Source of the DNA: an uncultured Lachnospiraceae bacterium
GTDB taxonomy: Bacteria > Bacillota > Clostridia > Lachnospirales > Lachnospiraceae
DNA length: 41,689 bases
Direction of reading: 5' to 3'
NCBI GenBank assembly: GCA_946407725.1
Contig: CAMJPM010000018.1
Coordinates: 1-41,689 of the forward strand
Shown: one piece after another, positions 7,884-15,675 of the stretch
Layout of the letters: each line of letters opens with the position of its first letter
How positions within the stretch are numbered: the stretch's first letter is position 1
Made by a program: the position numbers and the translations under genes
The notes under the pieces: generated by a model
Databases searched by the model: none
What the model was told of the DNA's origin: nothing
The model's input: only the letters and a program-made list of their open reading frames with translations

Positions 7884-9065
7884 TTAATTTCCTGAACCAG
7901 TCTGAACCTTCTCAAAAGCCCATGTTCCGGTTGCTGTATCAGCAGTCTTGATATATGCGGTGTCACGTACTGCATCACCCTGGCCGTCAAAGGCGATGGA
8001 ACCGGATACTCCGTCATAGGTAACCTTGGGAAGTGCTCCCTTTATGGCACCCTTGTCGCCGCTGCCTGCAGCCTTGATGGCCTCAAGAGCCACATAATAT
8101 GCGTCGTAACCCATTGCCGTAACTGCGGAGATGGTGTCATTTCCGCCGTTTGCCGTAAGGGCGTCGGAATTGCCGTTGATGTACTCCTTGATGCCCTTAT
8201 CAAAGGTTTCTGAACCACCCTCCTGATAGAAGGTTGAAACATAGAGCTGAAGGGAGGTATCCTTTGTTGCCTCAAGAACCATGTTGTCATCAAGTGTATC
8301 GGAACCAAGGAAAGGAATTCCTATATCCAGTGATGCTGCCTGCTCCATGATCTGCTTTGCGTAAGCGATGGAAACGGGCGTGAAGATAACATCTGCGTTC
8401 TCGCTCTTTGCCTTATTGAGGTATGAGGTAAAGTCTGAATTGTTTGTGGGGAATGAGTCTGAAATAACCTCTCCGCCTGCTGCCTCAAATACCTTTGTAA
8501 AGAAAGCCACAAGACCCTGATCGTACTCGTTGCCGTTCTCACCGAGGCAGTAAGCCTTCTTTGCGGAGAACTTATCCATAGCGAAGTTTGCAAGTACGTC
8601 AGCCTGGAAGTTGTCTAAGAAGCAAATCCTGAAATAGTAATCATTTCCTGCTGTTACGTTGGGGTTTGTGCAGGTAACGCCCATTGCGGCAAGTCCGGCC
8701 TCTTCAAACTTGGGACCGCCTGCCATAGAAACACCTGAACCGTAGGAACCGAGAACAAGTGAAACATCCTTTCCTACCAGCTCGGAAGCTGCTGAAGGAG
8801 CCTTGTCTGCTGAAGAACCGTTATCCGCGTATACAAGCTCTACCTTATAGGTCTTTCCTCCTGCTTCCACAGTGGGAGTCTCTGAATTTGCATACTGCAT
8901 TCCGAGGATCTCCTTCTTTCCGCCGGATGCAGAGTCACCTGTTGAGGGCTCGAATACACCGATACGGATAGTGTCGCCTCCGCCTGCATTTCCGCCGCCT
9001 GCACCACAGGCTGCAAGGCTGAAAGCCATAGCACCGGTCAGTAAAACTGAAATAATCTTTTTCAT
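7884..9065 (-). CDS. livJ: Branched-chain amino-acid ABC transporter, substrate-binding lipoprotein (LivJ-like)
   Basis: Extracellular periplasmic-binding-protein-like lipoprotein of the LivJ/Peripla_BP_6 family, about 393 residues. The start at 9065 (MKKIISVLLTGAMAFSLAACG) has AAGGAGGAG eight bases upstream; the longer open frame to 9143 lacks this. The lipobox SLAAC puts the anchored Cys near residue 20. The mature region has RIGVFEPSTGDSASGGKKEILGMQYA, the hinge segment VLGSYGSGVSMAGGPKFEEAGLAAMGVTCTNP and DVIFTPVSIAYAKQIMEQA, all family hallmarks. It is first in the liv operon under a near-consensus promoter. Ligand selectivity is not readable by eye. Confidence 0.94.
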   Translation of the reverse strand: MKKIISVLLTGAMAFSLAACGAGGGNAGGGDTIRIGVFEPSTGDSASGGKKEILGMQYANSETPTVEAGGKTYKVELVYADNGSSADKAPSAASELVGKDVSLVLGSYGSGVSMAGGPKFEEAGLAAMGVTCTNPNVTAGNDYYFRICFLDNFQADVLANFAMDKFSAKKAYCLGENGNEYDQGLVAFFTKVFEAAGGEVISDSFPTNNSDFTSYLNKAKSENADVIFTPVSIAYAKQIMEQAASLDIGIPFLGSDTLDDNMVLEATKDTSLQLYVSTFYQEGGSETFDKGIKEYINGNSDALTANGGNDTISAVTAMGYDAYYVALEAIKAAGSGDKGAIKGALPKVTYDGVSGSIAFDGQGDAVRDTAYIKTADTATGTWAFEKVQTGSGN

Positions 9066-9170
9066 ACTGTTTCTCCTCCTTACTTTTCCGGGAGCTACGC
9101 CATTTAAGGTTTGCTCCCCTTTGACCGTATATAAACCGGTCATTGGTGTGATGCTTTAATAAACGTTGTA

Positions 9171-9199
9171 ATTCTAATAGTTTTACGTCCTCTTGTCAA
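9171..9199 (-). promoter_or_regulatory. livJp: Near-consensus sigma-A promoter of the liv operon
   Basis: Minus strand: -35 TTGACA (9194-9199, perfect) and -10 TAGAAT (9171-9176) with a 17-base spacer. The leader to the livJ ATG is about 100 bases and contains the dyad TGACC-N11-GGTCA (about 9122-9142). A short perfect dyad, GGACTG a CAGTCC (9230-9242), lies between the promoter and the end of the kinase gene, and could serve as an operator or a weak terminator for the kinase locus. Confidence 0.8.
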
Positions 9200-9257
9200 A
9201 CTATAGGGACGTTATTTTACTATTTAAGCGGACTGACAGTCCATTGAACTGCAACGC

Positions 9258-11924
9258 CTATTTTCTCATAAATATCAGTCCGAAGCAGCCGGGGCCCAGG
9301 TTAATGGAGATGGGGGATGAGGCTTTCTTGAGATATACTGTCTCAAAGGGCACAACGGAGAGCACTTCCCTTTTTATATCCCCCGCTTCCTCCAGAGGCA
9401 TTCCGGTATAGACGATAAACAACAGCTTTTTATCTATGGAAGAGGCTTTCCTCAGGGCCTTTTTGATATAAATCCTCCTTGCGTCCTCACGTCCCCCGAA
9501 GATAATGTCTCCGGAGATTATGGAGCTGTTTCTCATTTTGACCACCGGATGGAGCATCATGGCATTACAGAACTTGTAAACCCACTCCTTTATCTTTCCG
9601 GACTTATGCATGTATTCCGTATCATCCACAATAAAACTGGTAGTTATCCTGTTTTTATACTCTTCAAGCTGCTGTGCCAGCTCCTGTGGCCCCGGATTAT
9701 TGATGCCCGAAAGCTCGTAAGCCTTCAATACCATAAGTGCGATACCGGCGGAAAGATGCCCGGAATCAAATACAGTTACGTTATCAAAGGCCATAGCCGC
9801 TGCACAGGCGTTATCATAGCCGGTCCCCACGTTCTTAGCCAGTGAGATATGGAGAATATGGGATGCCCTGGAAAGATTGTCCGCAAAGAAATCCTCATAA
9901 TCCCTGACATCGGCGGAATAGCAGCTCATTGGAATACTGCTGTCCCTGCGGAAAGCGGCCTCGCCCTCCGCTTCTGTACCGTCCTTAAATAAAGCATCTC
10001 CCAGGGTCACATTGTAAGGAAGAACAGGTATCTTTTTATCCGCAATGATGGAACGGGGAAGATCCGCTATGCTGTCTGTGGTGATAAGAAGCGGGATCTT
10101 GTGTTTGGTCCTCCTGAATACCCTGTCCTCAAAGTCATGTGGATCTTCCTCTTCTTTAACAAATACAAGGTTCTCCGGCAGGATGGAGATGAGCATGTCT
10201 TCAAGGAGCGGAGGATCTATGGGCTTTGTAAGATAGCCGTCAAAGCCCTCTTTTCTGTATAGAGCCTCGTTTTCACTGCCGGTATTGGCGGTGAGGGCTA
10301 CCACAGGGGTATCCTTATTAAAGCCTCCGGCCTGTTCCCTTATAAGGTGCAGGCACTCTATACCGTCCATTTCCGGCATCAGGTGATCCATCAGTATCGC
10401 GTGATAACGGGTATCTGAGGTCTTTTCAAGACACATTTTGCCGCTGCGCGCTGTATCCACATGTATCCTGGTCTCCCGGAGCAGCTTTTCCGTCACCATA
10501 AGCCCTGATTTATTGTCATCCACCACCAGGATCCTGGCTTCCGGAGCCTCAAAGCTCTGGCGGTACTTCTTTCTGTCGCCTGCGGAGTGGAGGGCGCTGA
10601 TATCCACCCTTCCTATTGCCGCAGCATCATCTATATCCTGTAAAATGGTGACGATAAAGGTGGAACCCTTGGTGTATACACTGTTTACGGAAATATTACC
10701 ACCCATAAGATCCACAAGCTGCTTTACTATGGAAAGACCCAGTCCTGTGCCCTCTATATAGCGGTTCTTTTCCAGATCCTCCCTGCGGAAGGCATCAAAG
10801 AGATAGGGAATGTTTTCCTTTCTGATGCCCATTCCCGTATCGTCCACGGTATAGGTCACAAGAGCTTTCCCGTCTTCGGTCCGGCTGCACTCTATATCCA
10901 GGGATACATATCCCCTCTCTGTGTATTTGACCGCATTATTCAAAAGGTTGATAAGGATCTGCCTTAAGCGAACCTCGTCGGATATAAGTCTGCAGGGCAT
11001 CTCGGGATCCACATTTACTATAAAGCTTAAGTTCTTTTCTTTAGTCCTGCCGGAGAGCATGTTTACTATGTCCGCAAGCATGACCCTTATATCATAGGGG
11101 GCATTTACGATCCTGAGCTTCCCGGATTCCATTTTTGACATATCCAGAATATCATTGATAAGAGACAGGAGTATTCTGGAAGCAGCCCTGATATTTTCGG
11201 CATTTTCCTCTATTTCCTCCGATACATCACCCCTTAAATTCATTTCGTTTAATCCTATTATGGTATTTATGGGAGTACGTATCTCGTGGCTCATGCTGGA
11301 GAAAAACCTGCTCTGTGCCTTATTCAGCTCTTCTATCTCCTTTGCCTGGGCTTTGACCCTCTTATTCTCTTCAAGAAATAAAAGGTTCTGGAACCACACC
11401 ATGATATAGATAACAAAGCCCACCAGGAGCAGGGAGATCAGGGAGTCGATATGCTGCATTTCCCTGCTGTGCCCGATTATAATGGCGGGATAATAAAAAG
11501 AAATAAAGAATTCCAGCAGCACCAGACCGGTGAGCAGTGAAAGCATGAAGATACGCATGACACCGGTAAGAATAAGCCCAATATAGAGATAGCAGAAGGA
11601 ATACCAGAATACGGAGCCTCCTGTCAGTCCCCCGCCGAAGATAAAATTCATGGGGAGTATGAAAAAAATGATACCGGTCGCTATCAATGCCGTGCCAACC
11701 TTAACCTTTCTCTTTTTTATGGAGATAATGGATATAGTCGGTGCGATAACAATGCCCATAGCCAGGGTATAACACTCATACCTGTTTTCCTTTGATATAA
11801 GGTCGCCGATAAAAGCGATAAAAAGGGCAAAATCCGCGATGATCGTGAGCAGCAGGAATACACGTTCATTAAGGTCTTTGTCCGGGTCTTTGAAACTGTC
11901 AAAGAAAGCCTTCAGCCTTTTCAA
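9258..11924 (-). CDS. Membrane hybrid sensor histidine kinase with receiver and C-terminal DegV (fatty-acid-binding) domain
   Basis: An 888-residue fusion. Order: about six hydrophobic helices (21-180) with no large extracellular domain; coiled linker (185-205); HisKA with phosphoacceptor His near 213 in MSHEIRTP; HATPase with N-box NLLNNAVKYT, G1 DDTGMGI and G2 GTGLGLS; receiver (464-585) with acidic pair VVDD, phosphoacceptor Asp near 513, Thr in LTANT and Lys in TKPID. From about 611 to the end is a DegV/FakB-like domain: LITTDSIADLP at its start, LHISLAKNVGTGYDNA, VTVFDSGHLSAGIALMVL, MLHPVVKMRNSSIISG, and GPGCFGL at the end. DegV proteins bind fatty acids; stand-alone ones work with the FakA kinase. 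The start is TTG at 11924 in TTGA overlap with the upstream kinase, with AAAGGAG six bases before it. The fusion is continuous, with no frameshift. Role inferred: lipid input to, or lipid-gated output of, the phosphorelay. Confidence 0.88.
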   Translation of the reverse strand: MKRLKAFFDSFKDPDKDLNERVFLLLTIIADFALFIAFIGDLISKENRYECYTLAMGIVIAPTISIISIKKRKVKVGTALIATGIIFFILPMNFIFGGGLTGGSVFWYSFCYLYIGLILTGVMRIFMLSLLTGLVLLEFFISFYYPAIIIGHSREMQHIDSLISLLLVGFVIYIMVWFQNLLFLEENKRVKAQAKEIEELNKAQSRFFSSMSHEIRTPINTIIGLNEMNLRGDVSEEIEENAENIRAASRILLSLINDILDMSKMESGKLRIVNAPYDIRVMLADIVNMLSGRTKEKNLSFIVNVDPEMPCRLISDEVRLRQILINLLNNAVKYTERGYVSLDIECSRTEDGKALVTYTVDDTGMGIRKENIPYLFDAFRREDLEKNRYIEGTGLGLSIVKQLVDLMGGNISVNSVYTKGSTFIVTILQDIDDAAAIGRVDISALHSAGDRKKYRQSFEAPEARILVVDDNKSGLMVTEKLLRETRIHVDTARSGKMCLEKTSDTRYHAILMDHLMPEMDGIECLHLIREQAGGFNKDTPVVALTANTGSENEALYRKEGFDGYLTKPIDPPLLEDMLISILPENLVFVKEEEDPHDFEDRVFRRTKHKIPLLITTDSIADLPRSIIADKKIPVLPYNVTLGDALFKDGTEAEGEAAFRRDSSIPMSCYSADVRDYEDFFADNLSRASHILHISLAKNVGTGYDNACAAAMAFDNVTVFDSGHLSAGIALMVLKAYELSGINNPGPQELAQQLEEYKNRITTSFIVDDTEYMHKSGKIKEWVYKFCNAMMLHPVVKMRNSSIISGDIIFGGREDARRIYIKKALRKASSIDKKLLFIVYTGMPLEEAGDIKREVLSVVPFETVYLKKASSPISINLGPGCFGLIFMRK

Positions 11925-14545
11925 ACCATACTCCTTTCTTTAGATACATCACTGCCGGAATTGTTAACGGGCATGAATTCCAATACCTCATCTTCCGTAT
12001 CGTTCTCTGTCATAAAGCCGTCCATAAGCACGTCTACAATATTTTCCATAAGAGCTGTATACTCTTCCATAAATCCAGGATGGTGTTTCTTTATCTCCGG
12101 ACCGTTGCCGGCCTTGGCATTTTCCTCCAGTATCCTGGCATTTTCCGAGATGTTCAGGGCTCCTATCATTTTGGAGCTGCTCTTTACCGAATGTATCTTG
12201 ACGGCATAATCACTCCAGTTGTCAGCCTCATAGAAGCCGTTCAGCTCCCTTGTTTTTAGATCATGATCCTCAGCATAGGACAGGAGCACCTGCCGGTAGA
12301 AATTGTGGTCATTTAAGCAGTATTTAAGCCCGGAGGCAGTGTCGATACCGTGTTCTTCAAGCCTGTTATAGAAATCATCCCCGGTATCCTCACCTGCGGC
12401 CGCCTTTTCCTTGGATCCGGCATTTTTGATCCCCGTATCCTCTTTGTCCTTATCTTCCCTGCCCCTGTTTTCTTCCTGGACAGGTAAATCCTGATAAATA
12501 ATGGAATTTCTGGGCAGAACCCTCTTTAATACCCGTTCCAGCTCGGCTATATCTATGGGCTTTGAAAGGAAAGCGTCAAAGCCTTCATTTAAAAACAGTT
12601 CCTTGGCGGAGCTGGTGGCGTTGGCGGTGAGGGCGATAAAGCATACCTCCGTATCACTGCTGCGGTATCTGTTTTTTATAAGCTTCATGGCTTCTATGCC
12701 GTCCATTCCGGGCATCATATGATCCATAAAGATCAGATCATATTTCTTTGCAGAACAGATACTTACCGCATCATGTCCGCCGTTTGCAGTCTCCACCTGA
12801 ATACCGTAGGAAGAAAAGATCTCCCGGCCAACCATGAGATTCATGGGTTCGTCATCAACTATCAGAGCGGTAACGCCCTGACAGATCATACGATGGGTTA
12901 TTATGGTTTCATCCTGTCTGAAATTATGGTTTAAAAATCTGACTATCTGTACGCCGTGGAAAGGCTTCGGGAGAACGGTTATACTCTTTTCCGGTACATA
13001 ATCAAATCCCCGGTCGGAAACCAGTGCCACATTCATCTTGTGTGAAAGCTCTTCAATATACTCCCTGTTTTCAAGAAATTCACCGGTGCCGATAAACACA
13101 TGGGTGATCTCCTGTGTTTCTAAAAGCCTTTTCAGCTCTTTTATGGATTCAACCCTGTGAAAGGGAACAGAAAGCCCCTTGGAAAGTCTTGAGATCATCT
13201 CCATGTAGCTCTCCCTTATCTTCAGGTTTTCCGTGGTCATGAAGCTTAAGAAACCGGCAACAGAGATCTTTTCCTTCTCTTCCGCCTCCAGACAGGGATC
13301 GGGATCCGCTATTTCCTGGGGAAGGCTCACTGTCACATGGGTTCCCTCTCCGGGAGTGCTCTTTATGGACATCACGCCGCCCATACTGTTGACAAAACCG
13401 CTGACAATGGGAATTCCAAGCCCCAGTCCGCCTTCGCTTCTGCTGCGTCCCGAATCCGACTGATAGAATTTCTCGTAGGCGTGTTCGATCTCGTCCTCCG
13501 TCATTCCGGAACCGGTATCCAGCACCTCCATAATGAGATTTATGCCGTAATCACGCTTTGCTGCGCTTATCCGGACATACACGCCCCCCTCTTTTGAATA
13601 TTTGTAACCATTCAGGATAAGATGCCAGAGAATCTTTTTTATCTTATTCTCATCACCCTTAAGCTCTGCGGGAACAAGGGGATCCACATCCACCACCAGA
13701 TCCAGGTCATAGTCCTCGGTATAGTTGAGCTTAAGGATCAGATCGTGTATAAGGGAGGTTATCATATAGTTTTCATGGACTGTAGAGAGCCTTCCCATGT
13801 CTATTTCAGAAAAGTCCAGAATGTCATCCACCTGGTTCATCACGCGGTAACCTGCTTTGGATATGGATTCCACGTTATTCTTAACCTGTCCGGAAAGCTT
13901 TTCTTTTTTTAATATGGACGAAAGACCTATGACGGCGTTAATGGGAGTACGTATCTCATGGGAGACATTGGCCATGAAATCCGTCATACGCCTTGAAGAA
14001 TCCTCAAGATATTCGATTTCCGCATCATTTTTTTTCATCACCTGTTCCCATTTGCTGATGATGGTAACGGAAACCCAGCCCGCCATTAATATCATGGCAA
14101 AATGCAGCATTGTTCTGGTAACGGTCAGGGAATCAAAGGTCTCTCCCGCAAGCGTCATGGAAAAGAGCTCGTAGCCCATGGTCACAAAATATGTAGCTAT
14201 ACACAAATGGATAAGAGCCGAGACACCGGTCATGGTGTAGATCATAATGACTGCCAGCATTACAGGTGCCAGATCATAAGTGCTTGTTCTGTGTATTCCA
14301 TAGAAAAAAAAGGTGCCCATCATGAGGATGGAATAGAGATATAGCCTGATTTTTTCAGACAGGGACTTTCTGAAATGCAGCATCCAGGCCAGGATCAGAC
14401 CTGATTCAATCAGAATGATAGTCCATTTTTCCCAGTTTAATAAAAGTGCCTCTCCTGAAAGCACAAGGGAAAAAATGGTGTAACACTCGAGTATGACTAT
14501 ATGTGCAGTCTTAAACAGTTCGTTGCTGTTTGAATTGTTTTTCAA
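11921..14545 (-). CDS. Membrane hybrid sensor histidine kinase with degenerate and true receivers and HPt domain
   Basis: An 874-residue protein. Several hydrophobic helices (about 15-165) form a membrane sensor without a sizeable outside loop. HisKA follows with the phosphoacceptor His near 196 in VSHEIRTP; HATPase has ENKIKKILWHLILNGYKYS (N-box with one Asn), LDTGSG and GGLGLG. Residues 428-545 resemble a receiver that kept the LPKPF lysine loop but lost the aspartates (pseudo-receiver). A canonical receiver follows (558-677) with Asp near 608 in FMDHMMPGMDG. After a charged linker (690-720), residues 722-845 form an HPt domain with the His near 785 in KIHSVKSSSKMIGA. This layout supports an internal His-Asp-His relay that can pass phosphate to a separate receiver such as that of the adjacent HD-GYP protein. 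Both ends overlap neighbouring genes by four bases or fewer. Confidence 0.9.
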   Translation of the reverse strand: MKNNSNSNELFKTAHIVILECYTIFSLVLSGEALLLNWEKWTIILIESGLILAWMLHFRKSLSEKIRLYLYSILMMGTFFFYGIHRTSTYDLAPVMLAVIMIYTMTGVSALIHLCIATYFVTMGYELFSMTLAGETFDSLTVTRTMLHFAMILMAGWVSVTIISKWEQVMKKNDAEIEYLEDSSRRMTDFMANVSHEIRTPINAVIGLSSILKKEKLSGQVKNNVESISKAGYRVMNQVDDILDFSEIDMGRLSTVHENYMITSLIHDLILKLNYTEDYDLDLVVDVDPLVPAELKGDENKIKKILWHLILNGYKYSKEGGVYVRISAAKRDYGINLIMEVLDTGSGMTEDEIEHAYEKFYQSDSGRSRSEGGLGLGIPIVSGFVNSMGGVMSIKSTPGEGTHVTVSLPQEIADPDPCLEAEEKEKISVAGFLSFMTTENLKIRESYMEMISRLSKGLSVPFHRVESIKELKRLLETQEITHVFIGTGEFLENREYIEELSHKMNVALVSDRGFDYVPEKSITVLPKPFHGVQIVRFLNHNFRQDETIITHRMICQGVTALIVDDEPMNLMVGREIFSSYGIQVETANGGHDAVSICSAKKYDLIFMDHMMPGMDGIEAMKLIKNRYRSSDTEVCFIALTANATSSAKELFLNEGFDAFLSKPIDIAELERVLKRVLPRNSIIYQDLPVQEENRGREDKDKEDTGIKNAGSKEKAAAGEDTGDDFYNRLEEHGIDTASGLKYCLNDHNFYRQVLLSYAEDHDLKTRELNGFYEADNWSDYAVKIHSVKSSSKMIGALNISENARILEENAKAGNGPEIKKHHPGFMEEYTALMENIVDVLMDGFMTENDTEDEVLEFMPVNNSGSDVSKERSMV

Positions 14546-15591
14546 GTTTCCTGTTCCTTCATTTCGTAGTTGGTATCTTCTGCCATGATTGAGAGCATGA
14601 TATCAGCAAAATGAGGATCAAACTGGGTTCCGATTCCCTTGATTATCTCCTGCCTGATGGTTTCCTGAGGCAGTACTTCCCTGTAACTTCTCCTGCTGCT
14701 CATGGCGTCATAGGCGTCAGCCACAGCAATGATCCTGGCTTCCTCCGGTATTTCTTCTCCGGACAGTCCGTCAGGATATCCGCCACCCCCATAGCGTTCA
14801 TGATGCCATCTGGCTCCCGTAGCCAGGGAGGGCATCTCACTGATATTTTTAAGTATCCTGTCCCCTAATACAGGATGGTTCTTTATTATTCCGTATTCCT
14901 CCGGAGTGAGGGTCGAGGGCTTGTTAATGACCGCATCGGGAATACCGATCTTCCCCACATCATGGAGCAGCCCCATCATATATATGTCATCCAGCTGTTT
15001 CCTTGAATAGCCGTATTTACTCGCTATCATCCGGGAATATTTGGCCACACGGCCGGAATGTCCGTTGGTATATGTGTCCTTGGCGTCTATGGCATCCGCA
15101 AGACTGCTCACAACGTGCAGAAACAGATCCTCAATCTCCTTTGTCTTCATGTCCACCTTGTCGGAAAGATTTTTCTGCAGCTGCACCAGCTCCATGATAT
15201 GCCTTACCCTTAAAAGGAATACCTCGGGGATAAAGGGTTTTTTAATGAAATCCATGGCTCCCAGTGAAAGACCGGTAACTTCGGACTCTTCGTCCTCATC
15301 CGCGGTAAGGAAGATCACAGGGGTCTGTGTATCCTTACCCTGGGCATTCTCCTGCTCCCGGAGCAGCTTCAAAGTCGTAAAACCATCCATTCCCGGCATA
15401 AGTATGTCAAGAAGTATGAGATCCACGCTGTGATCCATCATATAGTCAAGCAGAGCCTGACCGCTTTTTACCGCAGTGGCATGGATATTTGCGCTGCTTA
15501 AGATGCGCCCTGCCACCATCAGGTTGCTCTGGTCATCATCCACTATGACAACATGATCTGTTTTTTTGTTAATATTATCAAAATCTGCCAT
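14542..15591 (-). CDS. Response regulator with HD-GYP cyclic-di-GMP phosphodiesterase domain
   Basis: A 349-residue cytoplasmic protein. The N-terminal receiver has VVIVDDD, phosphoacceptor Asp near 62 in LLDILMPGMDG, LTAD and the Lys in FIKKPF. A short helical linker (130-155) leads to an HD-GYP domain (about 158-340) with the metal residues HDVGKIGIPD (His-Asp near 210-211), NHPVLGDRIL, HHERYGGGGYPDGLSG and ADAYDAMSSRRSYR. All catalytic motifs look intact, so it should hydrolyse c-di-GMP towards pGpG/GMP under control of phosphorylation. It overlaps the HPt kinase gene by ATGA and follows the diguanylate cyclase gene by 84 bases. The likely phosphodonor is one of the two adjacent kinases; that link is inferred from gene order. 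Confidence 0.92.
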   Translation of the reverse strand: MADFDNINKKTDHVVIVDDDQSNLMVAGRILSSANIHATAVKSGQALLDYMMDHSVDLILLDILMPGMDGFTTLKLLREQENAQGKDTQTPVIFLTADEDEESEVTGLSLGAMDFIKKPFIPEVFLLRVRHIMELVQLQKNLSDKVDMKTKEIEDLFLHVVSSLADAIDAKDTYTNGHSGRVAKYSRMIASKYGYSRKQLDDIYMMGLLHDVGKIGIPDAVINKPSTLTPEEYGIIKNHPVLGDRILKNISEMPSLATGARWHHERYGGGGYPDGLSGEEIPEEARIIAVADAYDAMSSRRSYREVLPQETIRQEIIKGIGTQFDPHFADIMLSIMAEDTNYEMKEQET

Positions 15592-15675
15592 ATTCCTAAT
15601 GCTATAATAAAAATACTACAATTACAATAAATATCAGATAATTCAAGGTGGCTGTCCAGAACCGTTCCCCTGTAC

